Below, one piece after another: positions 25,210 through 33,434 of a stretch of DNA of 40,117 nucleotides. How positions within the stretch are numbered: the first letter of the stretch is position 1; each line of letters starts with the position of its first letter. Source of the stretch: Candidatus Methanoperedens nitratireducens. GTDB taxonomy: Archaea > Halobacteriota > Methanosarcinia > Methanosarcinales > Methanoperedenaceae. Both the position numbers and the translations under genes were made by a program. Under the pieces are notes generated by a model that saw only the letters and a program-made list of their open reading frames with translations, was not told where the DNA came from and did no database searches. The stretch lies in the NCBI RefSeq assembly GCF_900196725.1, contig NZ_FZMP01000032.1, forward strand, positions 1 to 40,117. The letters are read 5' to 3'.

Positions 25210-28200
25210 ATGGATGGCAAACAATCCCATAAAATAATCGTTCCTCTGCCGCCGAGATATATTGTCGAGAAGCTTCAGCTTGGGCCCCTGGAGTTATCCT
25301 GGGACCAGGTAAAGGTAATGCTGGTGTGCGCTGTCCTGACTGCAATAATAATTGGAGCCGGAGAAGGAACGTCAGGTCTTTTACTGAATTTTGTCGTGCT
25401 GTCAGTAATATGGGGACTCTATTACAAATATGCAAGAACCCATGAGGTGCTGGTAGAATCAAAGATAATTTTCGCTCATAAGCTCAGAAAGTTAAAAGGG
25501 CTGGACAGATATTCGAGCATCTCAAGTCCGGATAAACAGGTCTCTGAGCTGTACAGATTCAATATAAAGAACATATCGAAAACCGGAGTGATAGATTTCG
25601 GGGACAACAGGTTCGGAGTGATCCTGGGATGCGATACGCGCTGGCTTGATGATGAGGAACTGGCTCTGAACATAACCAGAGTGAGCGGGTTCCTGAACTC
25701 AATACAGCCCAGGACTCTATTGAAGGTTCGTGCAAGCTCCCAGATACCTTACCTGAATCCTGTGGAAAGAATGGTGATGGAGCAAGTGAATCAACCAAGG
25801 TCCCATAACGAAAAGGCCCTGCTTTATTCCCTGCACGATCTATCTTCCAGGACGCCTAAGACCACGAACTGGGACGTGAAGATATTCATTGGAGTTGTAT
25901 CTAATCCAGAGGAAATAGAGACCCTGATGATGACTCTGCTGCCTGGAGTGCTGAACAGGTTGCAGGCAGCCCACACCGTATCAGCGGTAATAACACAGCG
26001 AGATAAGATCTACAATATCTTTGCAAACGACAATACAAGACATCAGGTGCAATCCAACAGGACTCCTGCGCTCTACGGAGAGAAGGCGATTTGGAAGAAC
26101 ACACTGCGCCAGATAATGCAGGGCTCGATCATAGAGAACAAAGACCATCTTCTTGTCAACAATACTGAGTACATTTCCTGCATAATTGTGGGAATACCCG
26201 TTGGAGGGGTAAGCGGTTTCCCTCCAACGCTTTCGCCGGAAATACTGACTCAGATATACAGGCTGTCTGCAAGCGAAGAACATGTGATCAGGATAGACCA
26301 GAGTATATATCCGATAGATTCTCCGAAAGCGCTTGTTGAGATAAAGAGAGCGATGAATACCATCAAAGGGAATGAGGAATCGCTCCAGAACAATCAGACA
26401 GCACGCTTCGATATGGGGCTTGACCAGGAGGACCTGAGAGCCCTGTATGCCCAGATCAAGGACGGGAAGGAGAGCATGTTCGACATAAACTTCATTGTCA
26501 CTGTCTTTTCTCCCTCGTACACGTCGCTGCTTGCAGGAATATCCAAGGTGCGGGCTATCCTGAGCGCAAACAATATCATGAACCGAGTGCCCAACGGCAG
26601 GATCCTGGAGACCATCCAGTGCACCCAGTTCCTCCCCTACTATGACGAGAAGATCTCAGTCTGGCTTCCGACTTCGGGGATATCGAGAATCACACCTTTG
26701 GTCAACGGCCCCAACAATATTGTTTCGTCCCGTGGAGTTTATTTCGGGAATGATATCCACACGAACCAGGAGATAATAATTGACCTCGATAAGCTTGGAG
26801 CAAGCCACACGCTGATGATCGGCCCGACAAGGTCAGGCAAGACCACAGCCATGGCAATAACAGGGATAAGGACCATCCTGAACGGGGACGACGCCATCTA
26901 CATAACGAATAAGCCTGACTCGACCACAAATTATCTTGCAGTGGCAGAATATTTCAGCGATGTCAGCCAGATCATCAATCTTGGAAGGCAGCCTGACGGC
27001 AGGACGTGTTATAACATCAATCCTCTTGAGATTATCTTTAATGAGAACGTTCCTTTTGATCCCATCTCAAAGTTCTATGAGCACGTAAATACCGTGAAGT
27101 TTTTCCTGAACCTGCTGACAGGCGGGGACAGGACTCACAAGCAGATGACGTACATAGGCGAAACGCTCGTCGAGCTCTATGCAAAGTTCGGAATTGTCCC
27201 TGAAGATAGGAAAACCTGGAGACAGGAAAAGCAGCCGACATTCCTTGATCTGTATGATATCTGGGAGAGGGATAAAAAGAAATACAAATCAGATGCAACT
27301 ATCGAAGCAGTGTACAGCAGAACTTCATCTCTCAGGGATACACTGAGGTGGCTTTCAAACCCTACTAACGTAGACCTGACAAGGCAATATACCGTGATAG
27401 ACCTGTCTGCCATTCCCATAGATACCCAGGAGGCTATGAATTATCTTCTCACAGCCATCCTCGCACTGAGGTTCAACATAAATTCAAAGAGAAAGACCAC
27501 GATCATGGTCGATGAAGCAGGCGTGTTCCTGAAGAATGCCAGACTGCAGGACGAGTTCTCAAGAATGCTAAAGCAGGCTGGAAGTTATGGAGTCAGGATA
27601 ATAATAGGGTCTCAGCAGCTGTCCGATCTCTCCAGCATCGGTCCTGAGCTGAGGGCGAACATCTTCATCTCAGAGGTATACGGGCTGAACATCGGAAAGA
27701 GTATTGACGATGTGGTGAGATTTTTCAAGCTATCTAATAACGATGCGCACTTTTTATTATCCTGCTCAAGGCCAGGCATGTGTGCAGTATCCGTGGGATA
27801 CCCGTATGCAACGACATATCATATGCAAAGGGTGGCGTCCGATCTTGAGGCCCAGATCCTGTTCGGGAAACAGAAGCGGCAGGTTGCTTATACCTTTATT
27901 CACCCTGATCTTGAGTCTTTTGCGAAAGAGCAGGGCGTAATCATGTCTGACTGGATAAATGGCGATACATCGGTGCTCAGGACAGAGAGATTGGTGGAAT
28001 GGGCACAGCGGGTAATTGGGACAGGAAAGGTCTTTGCATACATAGACAAGGGAAAACTCAACAACGGGCTTATATTGAATCAGAGCAAAGAGCATTTTTT
28101 GAGCGTCGTTCAGATCGCAGCTTGTTTTATCAAAAGGAATATCAAAGTAGAAGTTAACCACTATGATGATGCAGATGTAGTGGCATGGCTTCCAGATGGA

Positions 28201-28434
28201 CCAGTGGCTTTTGAGTACCAGACCCCGGGGTATAATGATCCAAAGATACTGACCGAGAAAAGGAAAAGCAGCGAAAGCAAATACGGTCGTCTGCTTTTTG
28301 TAGGCAATACTCAGAGCGTCAGGGAAGTGGCGCAGGCAATAGGGACGGATGAAATCGTAATCCCGCGAGGCGCTCAACTTGAGGAGAAGATAAAAGCACT
28401 ACTTGGAGAAACGAATCTGGAACAAGCGATTTAA
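25210..28434 (+). CDS. VirB4/TraC/CedB-like DNA-transfer ATPase with an extra C-terminal domain (1074 aa)
   Basis: This is the energising ATPase of a DNA-transfer or type IV secretion machine. Two N-terminal TM segments lie at about 33-70. A middle VirB4-type region follows. The P-loop GPTRSGKTT is at residue 538, and Walker B TTIMVDEAG has Asp768-Glu769, followed by a SQQLSDL sensor segment typical of VirB4/HerA-FtsK ATPases. Residues about 930-1074 form an added domain with DVVAWLPDGPVAFEYQ, then TEKRKS and GRLLFVGN, which resembles a degenerate PD-(D/E)xK-like fold. The ATG is preceded by GGGGTG at good spacing. It is the last gene of the operon; no relaxase or coupling protein gene follows. 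Confidence 0.85.
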   Translation: MDGKQSHKIIVPLPPRYIVEKLQLGPLELSWDQVKVMLVCAVLTAIIIGAGEGTSGLLLNFVVLSVIWGLYYKYARTHEVLVESKIIFAHKLRKLKGLDRYSSISSPDKQVSELYRFNIKNISKTGVIDFGDNRFGVILGCDTRWLDDEELALNITRVSGFLNSIQPRTLLKVRASSQIPYLNPVERMVMEQVNQPRSHNEKALLYSLHDLSSRTPKTTNWDVKIFIGVVSNPEEIETLMMTLLPGVLNRLQAAHTVSAVITQRDKIYNIFANDNTRHQVQSNRTPALYGEKAIWKNTLRQIMQGSIIENKDHLLVNNTEYISCIIVGIPVGGVSGFPPTLSPEILTQIYRLSASEEHVIRIDQSIYPIDSPKALVEIKRAMNTIKGNEESLQNNQTARFDMGLDQEDLRALYAQIKDGKESMFDINFIVTVFSPSYTSLLAGISKVRAILSANNIMNRVPNGRILETIQCTQFLPYYDEKISVWLPTSGISRITPLVNGPNNIVSSRGVYFGNDIHTNQEIIIDLDKLGASHTLMIGPTRSGKTTAMAITGIRTILNGDDAIYITNKPDSTTNYLAVAEYFSDVSQIINLGRQPDGRTCYNINPLEIIFNENVPFDPISKFYEHVNTVKFFLNLLTGGDRTHKQMTYIGETLVELYAKFGIVPEDRKTWRQEKQPTFLDLYDIWERDKKKYKSDATIEAVYSRTSSLRDTLRWLSNPTNVDLTRQYTVIDLSAIPIDTQEAMNYLLTAILALRFNINSKRKTTIMVDEAGVFLKNARLQDEFSRMLKQAGSYGVRIIIGSQQLSDLSSIGPELRANIFISEVYGLNIGKSIDDVVRFFKLSNNDAHFLLSCSRPGMCAVSVGYPYATTYHMQRVASDLEAQILFGKQKRQVAYTFIHPDLESFAKEQGVIMSDWINGDTSVLRTERLVEWAQRVIGTGKVFAYIDKGKLNNGLILNQSKEHFLSVVQIAACFIKRNIKVEVNHYDDADVVAWLPDGPVAFEYQTPGYNDPKILTEKRKSSESKYGRLLFVGNTQSVREVAQAIGTDEIVIPRGAQLEEKIKALLGETNLEQAI

Positions 28435-28520
28435 TTAAGACAGGGAAAAAGCAGGAGAAGCAAGAGCGGCCGTCTGCTTTCTTCGTAAAAGAATTGGATT
28501 ATTCCGTTACGTAATCAATA

Positions 28521-28532
28521 GGAGTATATAAA
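28521..28532 (+). promoter_or_regulatory. TATA box before a small ORF
   Basis: AGGAGTATATAAAGAGGGG contains a strong archaeal TATA element about 30 bases before the ATG at 28560. Its quality suggests that a real gene once started, or still starts, here. Confidence 0.45.
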
Positions 28533-28559
28533 GAGGGGAGAATTGAGAAGCAAAGCAGT

Positions 28560-28697
28560 ATGGAGGAAAACGACCAGTTTAATCCGGTTTATTTTTTAAA
28601 AAAGGCGTTTTTAGAGCAGATCGCCATAAGGTACTTTATTATTGGGCCGTTGCCAGGCTGCCACCCTCTTGTTTTATGGAGATATCTGGTGTGGTAG
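28560..28697 (+). CDS. Possible small ORF or decayed gene start (45 aa)
   Basis: An ATG about 30 bases after a good TATA box opens a 45-codon frame starting MEENDQFNPVYFLKKAFLEQ. The first roughly 35 residues look protein-like (amphipathic helix, then IAIRYFIIGPLPG); the end (CHPLVLWRYLVW) less so. It may be a leaderless small protein or the truncated start of a lost gene. Nothing else recognisable was found in the 28435-29159 gap; an open frame at 28967-29167 has no supporting signals. Confidence 0.3.
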   Translation: MEENDQFNPVYFLKKAFLEQIAIRYFIIGPLPGCHPLVLWRYLVW

Positions 28698-29159
28698 ATC
28701 GTGTGAAAATGTTGGAACTATATTGAAGGATTATGAAGTATCTGAGTAATAGAGGATAATTAGAACCGAATCTAGAAATTGAAATGATGAACCCATAAGT
28801 TTTAAAGTGTGAACCTGTAAGTTGAAAGTGAAATATTCCTGCAATTGAGTCTGGTGGATGAAAGATTGCATTTCAAAAGCGTGTTAAGTCGAAACCATTT
28901 TGGTTGTCCGATCAAAAGTTCTTGTTTGCATTTTTATTTTTTGAATGACCTCAAAATTAGTGAGTTTTGCCTCTGAGTTCGTCTTTCAAGCATACAGCTA
29001 TGAACTTAAAACGGCTTGGTACTCATGTAGTCTCCCGCCTGAAAGCCTCACATGCAAAGGTTAACAAAACACTTCTTTCGTTTTTTAACTCTGTTGTTAC
29101 CTGCATGGCTTTACGTGAAACAGGTGAGAGGCATCACGACGATATGCTATATTCCCATT

Positions 29160-29546
29160 TCAAATAATCTCTGCAATCGCATCGATCTCTATCTTTGCGT
29201 TTTTTGGAAGCTTTGCAACACATACAGTAGAGCGGGCAGGCTTGCTCAAATAAAAATAAGATGCATAAATCTCGTTTACTTTTGAAAAATCATTAATATC
29301 TGTAAGATAAATAGTTGTCTTGACAACACTTTCAAGGCTGCTCCCCGATGCTTCAATAACAGCTTTCAGGTTATCAAGAACTCTTTTTGTCTGGGTCTCT
29401 ACATCACCATCAATGAACTGCTGAGTCTTAGGGTCGATTGCGATCTGACCTGATAGATAGACCATTTTATTTACCTTGATAGCTTGTGAGTAAGGGCCGA
29501 TAGCATTTGGCGCTTCGCTTGTATTCATGATTTCCTTCGGACTCAT
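29160..29546 (-). CDS. ridA: RidA/YjgF/UK114-family enamine/imine deaminase
   Basis: RidA enzymes hydrolyse reactive 2-aminoacrylate-type enamines released by pyridoxal-phosphate enzymes. The protein has the family's normal length (about 128 aa) and hallmarks: APNAIGPYSQA near the N-terminus, LSGQIAIDP, the TTIYLTDINDF block, and ARSTVCVAKLPKNAKIEIDA with the substrate-carboxylate-binding Arg and the Glu near the end. The start may be ATG 29546 or ATG 29528; the latter gives the usual length and has AAGGA four bases upstream. It is monocistronic, with decayed sequence on both sides. It acts in the cytosol. Confidence 0.93.
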   Translation of the reverse strand: MSPKEIMNTSEAPNAIGPYSQAIKVNKMVYLSGQIAIDPKTQQFIDGDVETQTKRVLDNLKAVIEASGSSLESVVKTTIYLTDINDFSKVNEIYASYFYLSKPARSTVCVAKLPKNAKIEIDAIAEII

Positions 29547-29590
29547 GAAACACTATTACTAATATCATTAATCATTAAACTTATGTTTTT

Positions 29591-29701
29591 GGGTTCTGTC
29601 AAGTCTGCGTTTGCCAAAAGTGAAGCGCTATAATCAAGAAGGCAACTAAATACGATTTACTTAATATTATAAAATTAACAAACGATAACTTGACAGTACC
29701 C
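29591..29701. mobile_element. 111-bp MITE-like element with 14-bp terminal inverted repeats
   Basis: GGGTTCTGTCAAGT at 29591-29604 and ACTTGACAGTACCC at 29688-29701 form inverted termini matching at 13 of 14 positions. The inside is AT-rich and non-coding. The termini resemble those of IS6-like insertion sequences (GG(T/C)xCTGT...), but no transposase is present, so it is a non-autonomous or internally deleted relic. No target-site duplication is visible. Confidence 0.55.
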
Positions 29702-29852
29702 ATTCTATGGGGCATAATCCACAGGAGCTACGCCTTCGAAGTACTACGTTCTCAGAAATCAGATAGGAATAGAAAAATATATGGCATGAGCTGCAAACAA
29801 ACGCATTTATATTTAAGCGGCAAAAATACTCTTGTTTATGTGATGACTTATG

Positions 29853-30203
29853 TCAATAAAATTCACGAAGACTGATAGGTCTTTGTAAAAAAATAACGTC
29901 ACATCCATACTTATTCAATTCCTCGATTACAATGACCTGATATGCGTAACTCCTTGCCAGTCTATCTGGGGAATAGATTATAACCTTTTGAAACTCCCCA
30001 TCTGCTGCACCGTCCCTTAGTGCATCCAGGCCAGGACGCTCCAATTTTGCACCGCTATAGCCTTCGTCAATGTATACGTGCTTTTCATTGAGTTCGAAAC
30101 CCCTGTTAGAAACGTCCTCCTTTAGATGTGCAAGCTGGCTTTCAATTGTTTGCTCTAATTCTTGCTTTTAGGTCGAAACCCTTGCATATATTGCTACTTT
30201 CAT
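29853..30203 (-). pseudogene. Serine recombinase (resolvase/invertase), catalytic domain, nonsense-mutated and truncated
   Basis: Reading the minus strand from ATG 30203 gives MKVAIYARVST, then TAA at 30168-30170, then KQELEQTIESQL in the same frame and on to DEGYSGAKLERPGLDAL and IIYSPDRLARSYAYQ. These are the resolvase catalytic-Ser region (VST, where the Ser normally sits) and the conserved DRLARS. Relatives have VSTxKQ, so the TAA probably replaced a Glu or Gln codon. After FLQRPIS the frame runs into unrelated sequence and stops, so the C-terminal DNA-binding part is lost. It is a dead integrase-type gene. A UAG/pyrrolysine reading is excluded because the codon is TAA. Confidence 0.75.
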
Positions 30204-30773
30204 TTCCCACTCACCTCATTTTCTTTATTGCCTCTTTTTTCTCCACATAGCCCCAATATTCCTGAGAACGCTCTATCAATACGGTATTGTGCATCCCTAC
30301 ACCTCCGCTCTGTCATAAAAACTACCAGCGTGTCTTTCATGATTAATCTCCCCCTTACTTTGAAAGATAACGCCGGGAGAATGTGATTTTGATGTTTTAG
30401 CTTTAGAAACGTGATTAAGAGATGTTTTCCGTGGAGGAATAAACAATTCAGTTTCTATTACGAATCGAAAAGTAGCATTTGCAACTATACAGTCATGTAA
30501 CATTTAATGATAAGGCGTTTAGCTTGTATTCAAATCTCCAACACTTGAGGAGGAATATTCAGACATCCTTTAAGAGGAAAGTCCTGCAGCCTTGGTGACA
30601 GTCTTCCTCTACAGAAAGTTCTCAGACAGTGGCCGGTTCGAATGAAGGACATGAGCATAGTCGGAGATGCCCAGATTTGAGCGAAGCGATATCAGAGGTC
30701 GTTGGACTTTCCGAAATCAGTTAGAATGAGGAAAATCTTTTGGGAAAAGATAAGTTCCATTTTAAGCGTAATA
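30204..30773. other. Intergenic region with a hairpin and no convincing gene
   Basis: No supported coding sequence was found. Positions 30297-30503 hold a minus-strand open frame without a recognisable domain or signals. At 30573-30610 a perfect 7-bp stem (AGAGGAA/TTCCTCT) closes a loop of 24 bases, within a GC-richer tract (about 30540-30720) that differs from its AT-rich surroundings. That tract could be a relic of a mobile element or a structured RNA. Confidence 0.35.
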
Positions 30774-30786
30774 AGCTTTTATACCT
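30774..30786 (+). promoter_or_regulatory. Candidate TATA box of the ABC transporter operon
   Basis: GCTTTTATACCTA is the best archaeal TATA element upstream of the lipoprotein gene. It would start transcription near 30808, leaving a leader of about 45 bases before the ATG at 30852. Confidence 0.4.
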
Positions 30787-30851
30787 ACTTTCAATAAATA
30801 AATGACTCTGAATAACAATCTGTGGATTTCGATCAAAGAGTATGATAATAA

Positions 30852-31862
30852 ATGAAAATAGTACCAATTATGATGCTTGTTCTGCTTGCAGGTGCTATAT
30901 TTTTCGCCGGGTGTATCGAGCAGAAAAAGGAAGAACTGTTAACTTTAAAGGTCGCGTATATCCCAATAACTTCTTTTGGACCAATCTTCATTGCCAAGGA
31001 TGAAGGCTATTTCGCCGAACAGGGAATAAAAATAGAATTACTAAAATTCCAATCCGCGCAGCAAGCAATTCCCTCGCTAATCCAGGGTGATGTAGATGTA
31101 AGCAGCACGACCATCAACCCAGCTCTGTTTAATGCCATTGCCAAAGGGGCAAATATTAAAATCGTGGCAGATAAAGGCTCGACTGGTGGCCAATGCGACT
31201 TCAATGCTCTGGCAGTCAGAAAAGACCTATATGATAATGGAAGTCTTACAACTATCGAGCAGTTGAAAGGTAAGAAAATTGCCGTTGCTACAAGACCGAA
31301 TTATTTATTAATAAAAGCATTAGACAAGGCAAATCTTACATCAAAAGATGTAGAATCGGTAGACATGGGTTTCCCTGAAATTGTGGCAGCTTTTGAGAAT
31401 AATGCAATCGATGCAGCAGTCATGACGGAACCTTACCTTTATCAGGTGTTAAAAATGGAAAAAGCTGAAATCCTGTTACTTTCAGGTGAGATTATTCCAA
31501 ATTTTTCTGGATACCCAATAGCATTTGGCCCTAATTTGCTTGAGAAAAATCCTGAACTTGGCAAAAAATTCATGATCGCCTATCTTAAAGGGGTAAAACA
31601 GCATAATGAAGGCAAAATCCCAAGGAATATGGAAATCCTTAAGAACTATACTCAATTTGGTACAGAGATACTTGAAGGATCCTGCTGGGGAGCTATCAGG
31701 CGGGACGGGTATATAGAAAAAGAGCCGATCATGCAATATCAAGATTGGCTGTTTGAAAATAAATACATAGATGTGAAAGTCTCAGATGATCAGATCCTGG
31801 ATATGAGTTTTGTAGAGGATGCCAATCATGTACTTAAACCCGATAATGGATCGATTATATGA
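30852..31862 (+). CDS. ABC transporter substrate-binding lipoprotein, SsuA/TauA/NMT1 type (336 aa)
   Basis: This is the binding protein of an ABC importer for a small organic anion or heterocycle (nitrate, sulfonate, taurine or thiamine-precursor families share this fold). A lipoprotein signal ends in FFAGC (Cys21), so it is anchored outside the membrane. Typical fold markers follow: VAYIPITSFGPIFIAKDEGY, an EQGIKIEL strand, LIQGDVDVSS, EQLKGKKIAV and AVMTEPYLYQ. The length is normal. It overlaps the ATPase gene by ATGA, giving a four-gene operon. The substrate cannot be told; the GGQCDFNALAV segment after the first lobe may line the pocket. Confidence 0.88.
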   Translation: MKIVPIMMLVLLAGAIFFAGCIEQKKEELLTLKVAYIPITSFGPIFIAKDEGYFAEQGIKIELLKFQSAQQAIPSLIQGDVDVSSTTINPALFNAIAKGANIKIVADKGSTGGQCDFNALAVRKDLYDNGSLTTIEQLKGKKIAVATRPNYLLIKALDKANLTSKDVESVDMGFPEIVAAFENNAIDAAVMTEPYLYQVLKMEKAEILLLSGEIIPNFSGYPIAFGPNLLEKNPELGKKFMIAYLKGVKQHNEGKIPRNMEILKNYTQFGTEILEGSCWGAIRRDGYIEKEPIMQYQDWLFENKYIDVKVSDDQILDMSFVEDANHVLKPDNGSII

Positions 31863-32629
31863 GAGTCTTATGTCGCAGCGTTTCGAAGACTTTCAGTAGC
31901 AGAAATAGCCCGGTTGAAGCTCTGAGAGGAATCAGTTTTGAGCTAAGGGAAAAAGAGTTCCTCTGTGTATTAGGACCAAGCGGCTGCGGGAAAACCACTC
32001 TTTTAAAGATCGTTGCAGGCTTATTGAAGCCTACTTCTGGAAAGGTAGTTTATTCGGGAGAAGAGTCAGCCGGTCCACTTAATACAATTGTATTCCAGGA
32101 ATACGGGATATTCCCTTGGATGAATGTAATCGACAATGTTGCATTCGGTCTAGAGATGCATGGATTCCCTAAGAAAGAGAGGTATGAAATTTCGATGGAA
32201 TTTATTAAAAAAGTTGGTTTAGGCAATTGCATCAAGAAGTATCCACACGAACTCTCGGTTGGCATGAAACAGAGAGTTGGGATCGCCCGCGCATTCGCCA
32301 ACAATCCCGATGTATTACTTATGGATGAGCCCTTTTGTTCTCTTGATGCCCAGACAAGGCTCATCCTGCAAGGAGAGCTCCTGAGAATATGGAAGGAACA
32401 CCGGCGATCTGTGATCTTTGTTACTCATGATATAGAAGAAGCAATTATGCTGGCTGACCGCGTGATAATCCTGACAAGTGCACCGGGTAAGATAAAAGAA
32501 GAAATGGAAATCAACCTGAGTAGACCGAGAGATTTCGAAATTACTAACACCAGAGAATTTGCAAGACTCCGAATGAAAATATGGGAGACTATTAAAGAAG
32601 AAGTCCTTAGAAGTATGGTGTTAGAGTAA
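31859..32629 (+). CDS. ABC transporter ATP-binding protein, SsuB/TauB type (256 aa)
   Basis: This is the cytoplasmic ATPase of the importer. Walker A is GPSGCGKTT (about residues 40-48), the Q-loop FQEYG, Walker B VLLMDEPF, and the H-loop His is in FVTHDIEEA. The ABC signature reads LSVGMKQRVGIARAF instead of the usual LSGGM/LSGGQ, a small departure at its third position that may still work. The length is standard for the family. Its stop and the permease start share one base (TAATG), so the two are translationally coupled. Confidence 0.92.
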   Translation: MRVLCRSVSKTFSSRNSPVEALRGISFELREKEFLCVLGPSGCGKTTLLKIVAGLLKPTSGKVVYSGEESAGPLNTIVFQEYGIFPWMNVIDNVAFGLEMHGFPKKERYEISMEFIKKVGLGNCIKKYPHELSVGMKQRVGIARAFANNPDVLLMDEPFCSLDAQTRLILQGELLRIWKEHRRSVIFVTHDIEEAIMLADRVIILTSAPGKIKEEMEINLSRPRDFEITNTREFARLRMKIWETIKEEVLRSMVLE

Positions 32630-33417
32630 TGAAAAATACACGCCTAAATAACCTGGTGAAACTCATTTTCACTGCACTTCCTCTTATTATTTTACTAATT
32701 TTATGGGAATTTGTTATAAGACTTGGGTACCTTAAACCTCTTTTTTTCCCTCCTCCGTCTATGATATTCAAAACTCTAATAGAGATGGTGAGAAGCGGGG
32801 AACTGCAGGGGAACGTTTATGCCAGCCTGGTAAGGATTTTTTGGGGTTTTATTTTAGGCACCATCCCCGGAATCGTTTTAGGATTAATTATGGGATGGTC
32901 AAGAAAAGTGCGGGTTTTCACAGATCCAGTGATCGCTGCAACATATCCGATTCCAAAAATTGCAATATTTCCTCTTTTTCTATTGATATTTGGCGTAGGC
33001 GAGCTTTCGAAGATAGTTCTCATAGCATTAGGGTGCTTCTTCCTGGTCTTGATAAATTCGATGGCTGGCGTAAGAAACATAAATAAAACCTATTTTGAAG
33101 TTGCAGAGAATTACGGCGCCAGAAGAGTGAAAACTTTTACCAGGATCATTCTGCCAGGAAGTTTACCTATGGTTTTCAGTGGGGTGCGATTAGCGCTGGG
33201 AGGGTCGCTATTGATGGTTGTGGCAGCAGAATTCATAACTGCAAATAATGGTATAGGAGCCATGATATGGTATGCCTGGGAAACGCTTGAAACAGATAAG
33301 ATTTATATCGGCATCTTAATCTGCAGTCTATTAGGACTTTTATTCACCATGGTGCTGAAGAAAATAGAGAAGATTTTTATCCCCTGGGAGGAAGCAACGC
33401 AAAATGAGATCGAGTAG
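32629..33417 (+). CDS. ABC transporter permease, SsuC/TauC type (262 aa)
   Basis: This is the integral membrane permease of the binding-protein-dependent importer. About six TM segments are visible, including one near the N-terminus (LIFTALPLIILLILWEF), and the EAA-loop is present as AENYGARRVKTFTRIILPGS, the coupling motif that contacts the ATPase. The length is usual for SsuC/TauC/NrtB. It is coupled to the ATPase and followed after 17 bases by the adenylate-forming enzyme. Confidence 0.92.
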   Translation: MKNTRLNNLVKLIFTALPLIILLILWEFVIRLGYLKPLFFPPPSMIFKTLIEMVRSGELQGNVYASLVRIFWGFILGTIPGIVLGLIMGWSRKVRVFTDPVIAATYPIPKIAIFPLFLLIFGVGELSKIVLIALGCFFLVLINSMAGVRNINKTYFEVAENYGARRVKTFTRIILPGSLPMVFSGVRLALGGSLLMVVAAEFITANNGIGAMIWYAWETLETDKIYIGILICSLLGLLFTMVLKKIEKIFIPWEEATQNEIE

Positions 33418-33434
33418 AGTTAGAGGTCGGGAGA

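Noticed and set aside
28967-29167. 66-aa plus-strand open frame as a gene
   Set aside because: No promoter, ribosome-binding site or recognisable domain, and it runs into the 3' end of ridA on the other strand.
29690-29875. 61-aa plus-strand frame between the MITE-like element and the recombinase relic
   Set aside because: Starts inside the terminal repeat and overlaps the recombinase remnant; no protein-like features.
30168-30170. Pyrrolysine read-through in the serine recombinase
   Set aside because: The stop is TAA, which is not decoded as pyrrolysine, and the gene is truncated at its 3' end as well.
30573-30583. GAGGAAAGTCC as RNase P RNA
   Set aside because: The other universal RNase P blocks (AGA..A, GCAAGGCC, ACAGAA..GGC at the 3' end) are not present in the right order or spacing.
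30630-30645. GGTTCGAAT as a tRNA T-loop
   Set aside because: No acceptor, D or anticodon arms can be folded around it.
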